From the NCBI GenBank assembly GCA_002410325.1, contig DHRK01000069.1:118196-151564 (forward strand): DNA of 33,369 bases, written 5' to 3'. Below, piece by piece: positions 23,617-32,372 of the stretch; the first letter of the stretch is position 1; each line of letters opens with the position of its first letter. Source of the DNA: Syntrophomonas sp. UBA5314. Lineage in GTDB: Bacteria; Bacillota; Syntrophomonadia; Syntrophomonadales; Syntrophomonadaceae. A program made the translations under genes and the position numbers. The notes beneath the pieces were generated by a model. It saw nothing but the letters and a program-made list of their open reading frames with translations, did no database searches and was not told the origin of the DNA.

Positions 23617-24502
23617 GAAGTCAATATATAAGACAACCAGTGGAGAAATGCTGGTCATGAGTTACTATAACCAACTCCTGGAGCAATGGCCGGTGTCTTA
23701 CGACTCCGGCAGGACCAATACCAGACACGGACGCACCCATGTAATAGCCTGCGGCGACCCTTTAAATCCCCCCCTGATATTGCTTCATGGCTCTAATTCC
23801 AATTCAGCTGCCTGGATGGGAGATGTAGCCCGGTATTGCCAGCACTTTCGGGTTTATTTGGTAGACATTCCGGGAGAGCCGGGCAAGAGTTCGCGCAATC
23901 GACCGTCCTGGAGAAGTCCGGCCTTTGCTGAATGGCTGGAAGATGTTCTGAACGAACTGCGTCTTGAGCAGGCCTCCATTGTAGGGCTTTCCTACGGGGG
24001 TTGGATAGCTCTCAAATACGCTATTTATCAACCTGAACGGGTTAACAAGCTGGTGCTATTGGCACCCTCGGGACTGGTTCCCACCAAATGGTCGTTCTTA
24101 ATAAAGGCCTTGCCTTTAAGCCTGATGGGCAAAAAGGGGGCTGAGATCTTAAACAAGCTGGTTGTAGGCGAAGCAGCTATCGGCGAACCGGCCCTGGAGT
24201 TCATAAATCTGATAATGACCAATTTTCGGCCCCGTCTAGGGACTATTGACATGTTCTCAGACGAAGACATAAAGCGTTTAATTATGCCGGTAAAGCTCTT
24301 TACCGGCGCTAAAGACGTTATTAATCATAGTGCAAAAATGGCCGCCCGTTTGGAGCGCCTGCTGCCCCGGGCAGGCATTACGGTGCTGCCCGACCATGGC
24401 CATGTACTCATCAATCTTACCGATGAAATAATAGGCTTTTTATTGGACGGGGCCGGATCCCCTCAAGCCTCCGAACCAGAGCCGGCCGAAGCTTCAGTCT
24501 GA
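23609..24502 (+). CDS. Alpha/beta hydrolase, likely esterase
   Basis: A 297-residue alpha/beta-fold hydrolase with a complete catalytic set: the oxyanion motif LLHGSNSNS near 59, nucleophile S128 in GLSYGG, acid D236 in GAKD and H265 in DHGHVL. No signal peptide is visible, so it is cytoplasmic. The longest frame starts at 23573, but ATG 23609 is chosen because AAAGGA precedes it and the family start fits; it overlaps the regulator's stop by eight bases, so the pair is translationally coupled. The last part of the gene overlaps ylzJ on the other strand by 40 bases and encodes a low-complexity A/E/P/S tail. The substrate is unknown; detoxification of a PadR ligand is a reasonable guess. Confidence 0.88.
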   Translation: MNKKSIYKTTSGEMLVMSYYNQLLEQWPVSYDSGRTNTRHGRTHVIACGDPLNPPLILLHGSNSNSAAWMGDVARYCQHFRVYLVDIPGEPGKSSRNRPSWRSPAFAEWLEDVLNELRLEQASIVGLSYGGWIALKYAIYQPERVNKLVLLAPSGLVPTKWSFLIKALPLSLMGKKGAEILNKLVVGEAAIGEPALEFINLIMTNFRPRLGTIDMFSDEDIKRLIMPVKLFTGAKDVINHSAKMAARLERLLPRAGITVLPDHGHVLINLTDEIIGFLLDGAGSPQASEPEPAEASV

Positions 24503-24714
24503 ACCCGGGGTTCAAGAGTCAAGATGCGGCCGGGCTCAATTACGCTGTTTATATAATCGGCCGGATCAGTGCTGATTACCTCGACCACCCGCAGTTGATC
24601 ACGGCCCCACGCTTCAGCGGCCAGGGTTCCGCCCGAAGGCAGCTTGAAGTAACGCCTTTCTTTTGGCGGGGAGGAATCATCCCAGGCCTGCATCTCCGGC
24701 CAATAGAATATCAC
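24463..24714 (-). CDS. ylzJ: YlzJ-like protein
   Basis: An 83-residue protein of the YlzJ-like family, unknown function, conserved beside tepA and spoIIIE in spore formers. The N-terminus MIFYWPE and the middle LPSGGTLAAEAWG…QLRVVEVISTDPADYIN match what I remember of the family. The GTG start overlaps the tepA stop by four bases (GTGA), so it is coupled to tepA. The last 13 residues (VQTEASAGSGSEA) are low-complexity and lie in the 40-base overlap with the hydrolase gene on the other strand. They may be a recent extension. Confidence 0.75.
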   Translation of the reverse strand: MIFYWPEMQAWDDSSPPKERRYFKLPSGGTLAAEAWGRDQLRVVEVISTDPADYINSVIEPGRILTLEPRVQTEASAGSGSEA

Positions 24715-25409
24715 TGCACCAGCCCCCCTTCACCGGATATCATTTTATGAAGCTTGCCGAGCGCCTCTTTGACACCCCCGACTTCGTCAATAAGGCCACA
24801 GTCCACAGCATCCCTGCCCACCAGAACGGTCCCAATGTCCCGGGCCAGGTCTCCGGTCTTGAACATCAATTCCCTGAAGCGTTCTTCTGTTATACGAGAA
24901 TGCTCGATCACGAAACGCACTACCCGGTCCTGCATTTTATCCAGGTATTCATAGGTCTGCGGAACCCCTATTACGAGCCCGGTGAGCCTGATGGGGTGAA
25001 TCGTCATGGTGGCGGTCGGCGCTATAAATGTATAATCAGTGCTCACTGCTATTGACGAGCCAATGGAATGGCCTCCCCCCAGGACAATCGATACGGTTGG
25101 TTTGGATAAGCTGGAGATCATCTCCGCCAGGGCCAAACCGGCCTCCACATCACCACCGACCGTATTCAGGAGAACCAGCAGGCCTTTGATGTTGGGGTTT
25201 TCCTCAATGGCTACCAGTTGCGGCATCAGGTGCTCATATTTGGTAGTCTTGTTTTGGGGAGGAAGAACCATATGTCCTTCCACCTGCCCGCTTATGGTAA
25301 GGCAGTGGATATCGCTCTTAAATGATGGAACCTCGGTTTGACCCAATTCTTTTATGGCTTCGATTTTTTGTTCCTGGTTATCGCCCGCTTGTGGATTGGT
25401 CTCCGTCAA
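24711..25409 (-). CDS. tepA: ClpP-like serine protease TepA
   Basis: A ClpP-class protein of about 232 residues; B. subtilis TepA was reported to aid protein translocation, and homologues act in sporulation. The ClpP fold is visible as LVLLNTVGGDVEAGLALAEMI, then GGGHSIGSS with nucleophile S115 and TIHPIRLTG with H138. The longest frame begins at TTG 25427, which has no ribosome site. TTG 25409 is eight bases after GAAGGGG and is chosen. No signal peptide or membrane segment is seen. It lies between rnj and ylzJ, the conserved order. Confidence 0.9.
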   Translation of the reverse strand: MTETNPQAGDNQEQKIEAIKELGQTEVPSFKSDIHCLTISGQVEGHMVLPPQNKTTKYEHLMPQLVAIEENPNIKGLLVLLNTVGGDVEAGLALAEMISSLSKPTVSIVLGGGHSIGSSIAVSTDYTFIAPTATMTIHPIRLTGLVIGVPQTYEYLDKMQDRVVRFVIEHSRITEERFRELMFKTGDLARDIGTVLVGRDAVDCGLIDEVGGVKEALGKLHKMISGEGGLVQ

Positions 25410-25497
25410 CGCTTTATCCCCTTCCAAATGATTTTACTCATCCTTAGCTTGGCTAAAAACCCGGAAATCATACCTTGGCCGATTGGGTTATCATTTC

Positions 25498-25536
25498 AAA
25501 ACCAAACTGCCAGGCGCATTCGTGGCACCTGGCAGT
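25498..25536 (-). terminator. Rho-independent terminator of rnj
   Basis: ACTGCCAGG pairs with CCTGGCAGT (9 bp, 25506-25514 and 25528-25536) and is followed on the minus strand by TTGGTTTTG. It lies 25 bases past the rnj stop. Confidence 0.8.
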
Positions 25537-25561
25537 ATAAGTATTTCACTATTGTTTTTTG

Positions 25562-27223
25562 CTAAACTTCCATTATTATGGGCATGATCATGGGGCGACG
25601 GCCGGTCATGTCGTACAGGTATTTACTCAGGCGGTCCCTGACATGGGCCTTGATTACCGCCCATTCAGTTATGCCGCGCTTGGTGCAGTTGTCAAGGGCG
25701 TCTTTGACTTTTTCCTTGGCCTCATCGATCAGCTTTTCAGACTCCCTGACATAAACAAAGCCACGGGTTACAATATCGGGGCCGGCGACAACCTCGCCTA
25801 CCTCTTTATTGAGGGTGACCACCACAATCATAATGCCGTCCTGGGACAGCTGTTTACGGTCCCGCAAAACAATATTGCCTACATCCCCTACCCCCAAACC
25901 GTCAACCAAAACCTTACCCGCAGTCACCTTACCGACTATGCTGGCTTTCTTCTTACCCACTTCGATCATCTGACCATTCTCGGTGACAAAAATGCGCGAC
26001 CGCGGTATTCCAAGGCTTTCGGCCAATTTAGCATGCTTCATCAGATGGCGGTATTCGCCATGCACGGGTATAAAATAACGGGGGCGGATCAGGTTGAGCA
26101 ATATCTTAAGCTCTTCCTGGGCGGCATGACCTGATACATGCACCCCCACGCCTTTTTCGTAAACCACTTCAGCTCCCTGGCGGAAAAGGAGATCAACCGT
26201 TTTGGCTACCAGCTTTTCATTGCCCGGTATAGGGGTTGCGGATATGATAACCGTATCCCCGGGTTGAATAGCCACCCAACGGTGATCTGCCGTGGCCATG
26301 CGGGTAAGGGCTGACATCGGCTCCCCCTGGGAACCGGTAGTCACGATAACTATCTGGTTGGGACGATACTGGTTGATCTCCTCAACTTCAATTAGAAGTC
26401 CTTCCGGAACTGTCATATAGCCGAGGTCCATAGAAACCCGAACATTGTTTATCATACTGCGTCCTACTACCGTAACTTTACGCCCATATTTTTGGGCGGT
26501 GTTTATAACCTGCTGAATGCGATGCACATTGGAAGCAAAAGTAGTTACTATAATGCGCCCTTCACAGCGGCCAAACAGGTCGTCAAAGGTGTTGCCCACA
26601 ACCTTTTCGGACATGGTGAATCCTATCTTATCAGCGTTGGTACTGTCGCCAAACATTACCAGAACGCCTTTTTCACTCAGCTCGGCCAGTTTTCGAAAAT
26701 CGACTACTTCACCATCGACCGGCGTCTGATCCAGTTTAATGTCACCGGTATGAAGAACGATTCCCAGGGGAGTATGCAAGGCTATTCCCATGGCATCGGG
26801 AATGCTGTGACTGACCCGGAAAAACTCGACTTCAAATGGACCTATCTTTATTTTATCGCGCGGCAATATGGAGTGAAAATCCGCTGCGTCTATACCCTGT
26901 TCACTGAGTTTTTGCTCAACCAGGCCCAGAGTCAAGCGGCTCCCATATATTGGCACATCTATCTCTTTAAGCACATAGGGAAGCGCCCCCACATGGTCTT
27001 CATGTCCATGGGTAAGCAGAATGGCCTTTACTTTATCCCGGTTTTCTAAAAGGTAGGTAATATCAGGTATTACCATATCAATGCCCAGCAGTTCTTCTTC
27101 AGGGAACATAAGCCCGGCGTCAATAACCACAATAGTGTCCTGATATCTGATTGCCATCATGTTCTTCCCGATTTCCCCCAAACCGCCCAGAGGAATGATG
27201 TGCAAACGGGCTTCTTCAGACAC
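25562..27223 (-). CDS. rnj: Ribonuclease J
   Basis: A 553-residue metallo-beta-lactamase/beta-CASP ribonuclease with 5'-3' exonuclease and endonuclease activity in mRNA decay and rRNA maturation. The zinc motif HGHEDH (72-77) is intact. The later motifs VSGHAAQEEL and IPVHGEYRHL belong to the beta-CASP/MBL core, and a C-terminal domain follows (about 460-553). The GTG start is placed by AAAGGAGGTG five bases upstream. It lies between dapA and tepA, as RNase J does in Bacillus. It has its own promoter and terminator. With rny, both main mRNA-decay enzymes are in this window. Confidence 0.96.
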   Translation of the reverse strand: MSEEARLHIIPLGGLGEIGKNMMAIRYQDTIVVIDAGLMFPEEELLGIDMVIPDITYLLENRDKVKAILLTHGHEDHVGALPYVLKEIDVPIYGSRLTLGLVEQKLSEQGIDAADFHSILPRDKIKIGPFEVEFFRVSHSIPDAMGIALHTPLGIVLHTGDIKLDQTPVDGEVVDFRKLAELSEKGVLVMFGDSTNADKIGFTMSEKVVGNTFDDLFGRCEGRIIVTTFASNVHRIQQVINTAQKYGRKVTVVGRSMINNVRVSMDLGYMTVPEGLLIEVEEINQYRPNQIVIVTTGSQGEPMSALTRMATADHRWVAIQPGDTVIISATPIPGNEKLVAKTVDLLFRQGAEVVYEKGVGVHVSGHAAQEELKILLNLIRPRYFIPVHGEYRHLMKHAKLAESLGIPRSRIFVTENGQMIEVGKKKASIVGKVTAGKVLVDGLGVGDVGNIVLRDRKQLSQDGIMIVVVTLNKEVGEVVAGPDIVTRGFVYVRESEKLIDEAKEKVKDALDNCTKRGITEWAVIKAHVRDRLSKYLYDMTGRRPMIMPIIMEV

Positions 27224-27300
27224 CGAAACACCTCCTTTGCTATAAAGTTGTCACCTTAGATTCTTCCAAATAATTATGTCCGCACAATACTGTCCTGATA

Positions 27301-27329
27301 ATTATAGCTGAAAATTGTAAACCTTACAA
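27301..27329 (-). promoter_or_regulatory. Probable sigma-A promoter of rnj
   Basis: TTGTAA (27329-27324), 17 bases, perfect TATAAT (27306-27301), about 80 bases before the GTG start. Confidence 0.55.
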
Positions 27330-27373
27330 TATACCGACAATCCGGCCTGCTCAATAGTTTCATAATTTATGTA

Positions 27374-27410
27374 GAAAAATGCCGAAGGATGGAAGCTGAC
27401 ACTCCATCCT
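27374..27410 (-). terminator. Rho-independent terminator of the asd-dapG-dapA operon
   Basis: AGGATGGA pairs with TCCATCCT (8 bp, 9-base loop), then CGGCATTTTTC on the minus strand. It lies 30 bases after the dapA stop. Confidence 0.8.
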
Positions 27411-27439
27411 CTCCACGGCGGTCCGTGCTTTTTACTAAA

Positions 27440-28321
27440 CTAGGCCATTAAATTATATGATTTTAATAATGCCCTCATCGCTTCCACCTGGGCGTCATCC
27501 GCTTCGATTAAGGGCAGACGGACTCCACCCACCTCCATGCCCATTAAGTTCAGGGCGGCTTTAAGCGGTATGGGATTGGTGGTTATAAACAAGCCCTTAA
27601 AAGCAGGAAATAGTTTGATATGCAGTTCCCTGGCCTGTTCAACGTTTCCGGCGACAAAAGCATCGATCATGGCCTTTATCTCGTTGCCCAGGATATGGGA
27701 GACAATACTCACCACACCCCTGGCCCCCAGAGCCATCATGGGAAGGGTCAGAGAATCGTCACCGGAAAATACGGCTACATCGGCCGGCAAGAGGCTGTTT
27801 AACAGGGAGCATTGCTCCATATCACCGGTCGATTCCTTGACCGCCACCACATTGTCAATTTCGGCCAGCCGGGCCATGGTGGCAGGGGTCATGTTTACCG
27901 CTGTTCTTCCGGGAATATTATAGAGCATCACCGGTATGGAGACGGCTTCGGCAATCGTTTTAAAATGCCTGTACAATGCCTCCTGGGGAGGTTTGTTGTA
28001 ATAGGGGCATACCAGCAGCAACCCGTCTAAACCAGCCTTTTCAGCCTCCCGGCTCAATTCAACCACATGGGCGGTATTATTTGAACCGGTCCCCCCCCAT
28101 ATGGGGACCCGTTTACCTACTTTTTCTTTTATCAAGGCAAAGAGCTGAAGCTGTTCCTCCATCGAAAGTACCGGTGATTCCCCGGTGGTGCCGCTGACGA
28201 TGATCCCTTCACTGCCGTTGTCACAGAGGTAGTTGGCCAGTTCAACCGCTTTGCTGTAATTGACTTTAAGCTGTTCGTCGAAGGGAGTAATCATCGCTGT
28301 CCATAATCTCGGCAATTGCAT
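27440..28321 (-). CDS. dapA: 4-Hydroxy-tetrahydrodipicolinate synthase
   Basis: Condenses pyruvate with aspartate semialdehyde, the first step of the DAP/lysine branch; its product also feeds dipicolinate synthesis in spores. The Schiff-base lysine is K162 in VAVKESTGD, and the catalytic tyrosine is Y134 in MLYNIPGRT; SGTTGESP is the substrate loop. ATG 28336 opens the longest frame but lacks a ribosome site. ATG 28321 follows AGGTGA and gives MQLPRLWTAMITPFD, the family start, with 293 residues. It starts 17 bases after the dapG stop and is the last gene of its operon. Confidence 0.96.
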   Translation of the reverse strand: MQLPRLWTAMITPFDEQLKVNYSKAVELANYLCDNGSEGIIVSGTTGESPVLSMEEQLQLFALIKEKVGKRVPIWGGTGSNNTAHVVELSREAEKAGLDGLLLVCPYYNKPPQEALYRHFKTIAEAVSIPVMLYNIPGRTAVNMTPATMARLAEIDNVVAVKESTGDMEQCSLLNSLLPADVAVFSGDDSLTLPMMALGARGVVSIVSHILGNEIKAMIDAFVAGNVEQARELHIKLFPAFKGLFITTNPIPLKAALNLMGMEVGGVRLPLIEADDAQVEAMRALLKSYNLMA

Positions 28322-28338
28322 ACTTTCACCTACCATTC

Positions 28339-29565
28339 TTATTTTTTGCCCAGCTCAAATTTGTCGTGTAAAGCCTTAACCGCTCTCTCCATATGCTCTC
28401 TCTTGACCAGACACCATATATTGGTATAGGAATCTCCGGATTGCAGAATGGGGATATGTTTTTCACTCAAGGCCTCCACCACCCGGGCCATAACCCCGGG
28501 AATGCCGGTCATCGCCGCTCCAACAACGGCGACCTTAGCACAATTAAATTCCAAAGCCGGGAAAATGTCAATATCATTAAGGATCTTAACCGCCTGGTCG
28601 CCCGCTTCAGCCAAAACGGTAAAGGTTATCCGGTCCGGTTGAACATTTATAAAATCCACACTGATGTCAGCCCGGGCCATAGCCTGAAAAACCGCCAGAT
28701 CGAAATCATGGTATTCAGGAGTATCCTTGCTTATCTTGAGCTGAGCCAGAGTGGAAGTATAGGTTATCCCGGTTATCAGGTTATCCCGGATTATTTGGAT
28801 ATTGTCGCCGCCGCCCCGAAGCTGGTTGGCCACCAGAGTGCCTTCTGAATCGGCGAAAGTAGAGCGAACCCTCAAGGGAATGCCGGCCTGCATGGCAATT
28901 TCTACCGCCCGGGGATGGATCACTTTGGCTCCTTCCCGGGCCAGCTGACAGATCTCGTTATAGGTTATCGCGTCCAGCAAGCGGGCGTTTTCAACAATAC
29001 GCGGGTCAGCGGTCATTACCCCTTCAACATCGGTGAATATATCCACCACTTCAGCCCTCAAGGCCACACCCAGAGCAGCCGCGGTAGTGTCGCTGCCGCC
29101 CCGCCCCAGGGTGGTAAGCTCGCCCTCCTCGCTTACCCCTTGAAACCCGGCTACCACTGGAACACAGTCCCCGGCCAGCAGTTCCATGAGCCGGCCCGGT
29201 TTAATATACAGTATATGGGCGTTGGAGTAGTTGCCATCGGTAACAATGCCCGCTCTCTCCCCGCTCAGATAGCAGGCCGGAACATTCCTGGCCGCCAGTT
29301 GACTGGATAGTAAAACCCCGGAAATCAACTCCCCGCAGGAAAGCAATAAATCCAATTCGCGCGGGGAGGGACAGGGGTTTACCTGTTTTAACAAATTGAT
29401 CAAGGTATCGGTAGCATATGGATCGTTTTCCCGCCCGATGGCTGATACAACCACGACCGGTTTAAACCCTTGCTTCCTGGCTTCAGCTATGATGCTGCAT
29501 ACCCGGGACCTGGCCTCCGGAGAAGCCAGCGAAGTTCCGCCAAACTTCTGAACGACAACCTTCAA
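28339..29565 (-). CDS. dapG: Aspartate kinase, DapG type
   Basis: Phosphorylates aspartate at the entry to the lysine, threonine and methionine pathways. The 408-residue protein has the kinase domain (about 1-240) with KFGGTS near the N-terminus, LGRGGSDTTAAALG, and FTDVEGVMTADPR, then two ACT domains (about 265-400). The Bacillus paralogue in the same place, DapG, is inhibited by meso-DAP; the same feedback is inferred here from gene order. The start is TTG, five bases after an AGGTG site. It begins 12 bases after asd. Confidence 0.93.
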   Translation of the reverse strand: MKVVVQKFGGTSLASPEARSRVCSIIAEARKQGFKPVVVVSAIGRENDPYATDTLINLLKQVNPCPSPRELDLLLSCGELISGVLLSSQLAARNVPACYLSGERAGIVTDGNYSNAHILYIKPGRLMELLAGDCVPVVAGFQGVSEEGELTTLGRGGSDTTAAALGVALRAEVVDIFTDVEGVMTADPRIVENARLLDAITYNEICQLAREGAKVIHPRAVEIAMQAGIPLRVRSTFADSEGTLVANQLRGGGDNIQIIRDNLITGITYTSTLAQLKISKDTPEYHDFDLAVFQAMARADISVDFINVQPDRITFTVLAEAGDQAVKILNDIDIFPALEFNCAKVAVVGAAMTGIPGVMARVVEALSEKHIPILQSGDSYTNIWCLVKREHMERAVKALHDKFELGKK

Positions 29566-29577
29566 ATTGCCACCTTC

Positions 29578-30594
29578 CTAAAAAAGGTTCTTATTTAAGA
29601 CCAGCTCGGCGATTTGAATCGCATTGGTTGCTGCTCCCTTGCGGATCTGGTCGGCGGCCGCCCATAATGCAATGCCCCGCTCGCCCGATATGTCCCTTCG
29701 TATCCGGCCGACATAGACCTCATCGGTATCCGAGGAGTTAAGCGGCATGGGATATATATTCTGGGACGGGTCGTCCTGAACCACAACTCCGGGAGCCTGA
29801 GACAGGATATTTTTTACCTGTTCAGGAGTCAAATCTTTCTCTAAGTCTAAAGTGATAGACTCCGAGTGGCTTCTAAAAACCGGTACTCTAACCGTCGTTG
29901 CCGATATTTTGAGATCCGGGGCATGCATGATCTTCCTTGTCTCCCAGACCATCTTCAATTCTTCACGGGTGTATCCTTCATCCATAAAAGCATCAATATG
30001 CGGTATTACGTTGAAGGCTATGGGGTGCTGAAAAACCTCGGGGTTTTTCGTTTCTCCAGCCGCCCAGGCCCGCACCTGCTCCTCAAGCTCCTTAAGGCCT
30101 AATATTCCGGCCCCGGACACTGCCTGGTAAGTGGAAACAATGACCCGCTTAAGGCCAGCCGCCAGGTGAATGGGGTTGATGGCCACCACCATGATGATGG
30201 TAGAGCAGTTGGGGTTGGCAATAATCCCCTGGTGCCAATCAATATCATTTGGATTTACCTCGGGAACCACCAGGGGCACCCGGTCATCCAGCCGAAAAGC
30301 GTAGCTGTTGTCTATAACCGTACATTTATTTTCAACCGCCTGCGGGGCCAATACCTGGCTTATTTCCGTGTTTACCGCAAAGAGCGCTATATCAGCTTGT
30401 TTAAAGGCTTCAGCATCGGCTCCCCGGACGGTAAAGCTCTCCCCTCGAAAGACTATCCTGGCGCCTGCTTCACGCGGATCAGCCAGGAGAATCAGCTCGT
30501 TAACGGGAAATTGGCGTTCTTCCAGAATTTTGAGCATTTCCTGCCCCACCGCCCCGGTTGCTCCGACAATGGCTAAATTAATCCCCTGTGCCAC
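29578..30594 (-). CDS. asd: Aspartate-semialdehyde dehydrogenase
   Basis: Reduces aspartyl phosphate to aspartate semialdehyde with NADPH, supplying both lysine/DAP and threonine/methionine. The 338-residue protein has the nucleotide motif VGATGAVGQ at the N-terminus, the catalytic Cys C130 in NPNCST, and the family sequence STYQAVSGAG. The GTG start lies eight bases after GGAGG. A good promoter overlapping the end of dpaB (30627-30655) lies upstream, so asd-dapG-dapA can be expressed in growing cells, apart from the sporulation pair dpaA-dpaB. Confidence 0.96.
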   Translation of the reverse strand: MAQGINLAIVGATGAVGQEMLKILEERQFPVNELILLADPREAGARIVFRGESFTVRGADAEAFKQADIALFAVNTEISQVLAPQAVENKCTVIDNSYAFRLDDRVPLVVPEVNPNDIDWHQGIIANPNCSTIIMVVAINPIHLAAGLKRVIVSTYQAVSGAGILGLKELEEQVRAWAAGETKNPEVFQHPIAFNVIPHIDAFMDEGYTREELKMVWETRKIMHAPDLKISATTVRVPVFRSHSESITLDLEKDLTPEQVKNILSQAPGVVVQDDPSQNIYPMPLNSSDTDEVYVGRIRRDISGERGIALWAAADQIRKGAATNAIQIAELVLNKNLF

Positions 30595-30626
30595 GATGAT
30601 TACCTCCTAAAATGAATCTAAAGGTT

Positions 30627-30655
30627 ATTGTAGCACATGGATCAGGGGCTCTCAA
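30627..30655 (-). promoter_or_regulatory. Sigma-A promoter of asd-dapG-dapA
   Basis: TTGAGA (30655-30650), 17 bases, TACAAT (30632-30627) with a TGn extension (TGCTACAAT). It overlaps the dpaB stop codon. Confidence 0.65.
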
Positions 30656-31266
30656 GGACGGGGGCCCAGGAGCAGCGGCTGAAGCTGACGTCCTTGTAAA
30701 GCCATGAGTATAGTGTCCGCCAGCAACTCCATGCACGCAACCGCCGAGCTTCCTTTGTTGAATGGGTCATCCTGGCGAAAGGGAACAAAATATATATTTT
30801 TTGTATTAAGTAACAGACCGATGTTTTTGGCATTCATGCTCAAGGCGTCATTGGTGGAAATGGCGATTACTACCGGGCGCTGGTTGCGCAGCTGGGCCTT
30901 TACCGCCATTAAGGCCGGCGTATCGACGATTCCATTGGCCAGTTTGGCTATAGTATTACCCGTGGCCGGAACTATAGCCGCCACATCCAATAGTTTTTGC
31001 GGCCCAATCGGTTCGGCGTCCACTATGCTTGATATTAAAGGATGGTCACTGACGGCGGTCAATTCTTTCTTGAGATCGGCCGCTTTATAGAAGCGGGTGT
31101 CGGTCGCTTCAACCGTATAGGATAGAATACTATAGATTTCGGCTCCTTCTTGTTTGAGTTTATTGATCTGGGGTAAGACTTCGCCAATAGTGCAGTGCGA
31201 TCCGGTAAAAACCAGGCCTATTTTTACACCCTGTAATCTGTTTGATGTCTTCTGTGACTCCTGCAA
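30652..31266 (-). CDS. dpaB: Dipicolinate synthase subunit B
   Basis: The flavoprotein-like subunit of dipicolinate synthase (SpoVFB), which makes the calcium chelator of the spore core in the mother cell. The N-terminal part has GVKIGLVFTGSHCTI, and the middle has PATGNTIAKLANGIVDTPALMA, both typical. The longest frame starts at 31344 inside dpaA. TTG 31266 is chosen because GGGAGG stands eight bases before it, it is 16 bases after the dpaA stop, and the resulting 204 residues match the family. It is co-transcribed with dpaA. Confidence 0.93.
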   Translation of the reverse strand: MQESQKTSNRLQGVKIGLVFTGSHCTIGEVLPQINKLKQEGAEIYSILSYTVEATDTRFYKAADLKKELTAVSDHPLISSIVDAEPIGPQKLLDVAAIVPATGNTIAKLANGIVDTPALMAVKAQLRNQRPVVIAISTNDALSMNAKNIGLLLNTKNIYFVPFRQDDPFNKGSSAVACMELLADTILMALQGRQLQPLLLGPRP

Positions 31267-31282
31267 TGCCTGCACCTCCCTG

Positions 31283-32197
31283 CTACCCAAAAAGAAGCTT
31301 ACTGTCCGCTTTGCTGAGTTCCCTGATAATTCTCCGGGGAACAACTTCGGCCAGAATACGGCCCGCTGATGTGGGAGCCACCTTTCCCGGAAGCCCGGGA
31401 GCCAGAATCGCTTTTATACCCAGATCATTGGCGGCTTCAAAATCAGTACCCCCTGGCTGATTGGCCAGGTCGATAATGACTATCTCCGGGCGGGCGTGTT
31501 GTAGAAGCTCCCGGTTAAGAACCATGGCCGGCGCCGTATTGAAAACCAGGTCATATTGAGCCAATATGCCTGGCAAACTGCTGAATTCCGCGCGACGGCA
31601 GCCCATTTCATAGGCTCGGGCCAGTTGGCCCTTGTTGCGGGCCACTACGCATACGTCAGAACCAAGAGCCTTCAAAGCCCGGGCCATACTGACCCCCACT
31701 CGGCCAAAACCAATGACGCAGGAACGACTGCCATGTATGGTGATCGAGGTTTCTTCCATGGCAATCTGCAGGGCGCCCTCTGCCGTCGGTATGGAGTTAA
31801 GTATGGCCAACTCATCATCATCATTAATCTCTAACAAGGTAAATCCGTGTTTTTCCGACCACTGCTTGAGGAAAGGGCGAGCCGTGCCAATGATCACAAT
31901 GGCGTGAGCGGCAATGCTGCGAATAGCTTTTTCACTTAATTGAAGCTGGCCCTGATGGTATACCGCCCTTATTACACCCTGGGGATTGGTTCCGGGTAAA
32001 GGCATAACCACGACCTCGGCATCCTGGCAGGCCTCCTCAATTGAATGGGCCATACAGGCTCCAGGGCTGATCATATCGCTGGGGAAGCCAGCCACAACAA
32101 CCGTCGCCCCCATTTTGACCAGCTCCGCCACCAGGATCAACTCCCGGGCGTCTCCTCCCAGCACCGCTATTTTCAGGCCGGAAAGCACCGAACTCAA
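31283..32197 (-). CDS. dpaA: Dipicolinate synthase subunit A
   Basis: The NAD(P)-binding subunit of dipicolinate synthase (SpoVFA). The N-terminal part has LKIAVLGGDARELILVAEL, and the C-terminal Rossmann fold has SCVIGFGRVGVSMARALKALG. The longest frame begins at 32269, but TTG 32197 is chosen because GGGGGAG lies five bases before it and 304 residues fit the family (about 300). A sigma-K-like promoter lies about 45 bases upstream and the dapB terminator beyond that, so the pair can be switched on alone late in sporulation. Confidence 0.93.
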   Translation of the reverse strand: MSSVLSGLKIAVLGGDARELILVAELVKMGATVVVAGFPSDMISPGACMAHSIEEACQDAEVVVMPLPGTNPQGVIRAVYHQGQLQLSEKAIRSIAAHAIVIIGTARPFLKQWSEKHGFTLLEINDDDELAILNSIPTAEGALQIAMEETSITIHGSRSCVIGFGRVGVSMARALKALGSDVCVVARNKGQLARAYEMGCRRAEFSSLPGILAQYDLVFNTAPAMVLNRELLQHARPEIVIIDLANQPGGTDFEAANDLGIKAILAPGLPGKVAPTSAGRILAEVVPRRIIRELSKADSKLLFG

Positions 32198-32244
32198 GAA
32201 CACTCCCCCTTTTGGGTAAATAGAATATTTGCCAGAACTAGTAG

Positions 32245-32272
32245 CATTATATGTGGGCTTTATTGTCATGGT
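32245..32272 (-). promoter_or_regulatory. Sigma-K-like promoter of dpaA-dpaB
   Basis: On the minus strand AC (32272-32271), 17 bases, CATATAATG (32253-32245). This fits the sigma-K pattern AC-N16/17-CATAnnnTA except the last base. It also holds TATAAT, but no sigma-A -35 box is present. B. subtilis spoVF is transcribed by sigma-K. Confidence 0.5.
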
Positions 32273-32309
32273 GCTTGTCTGAAATTAATCCGGAAGCAGG
32301 CTAAACAGC

Positions 32310-32347
32310 AAAAAAACGGCCTTTTCCCCATTAAGAAAAAAGGCCGT
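32310..32347 (-). terminator. Rho-independent terminator of dapB
   Basis: A perfect 10-bp stem, ACGGCCTTTT with AAAAGGCCGT (32316-32325 and 32338-32347), ends in seven T's on the minus strand. It lies 25 bases past the dapB stop. Confidence 0.92.
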
Positions 32348-32372
32348 CCTTATTCTTAAGCGCGTTATATGC

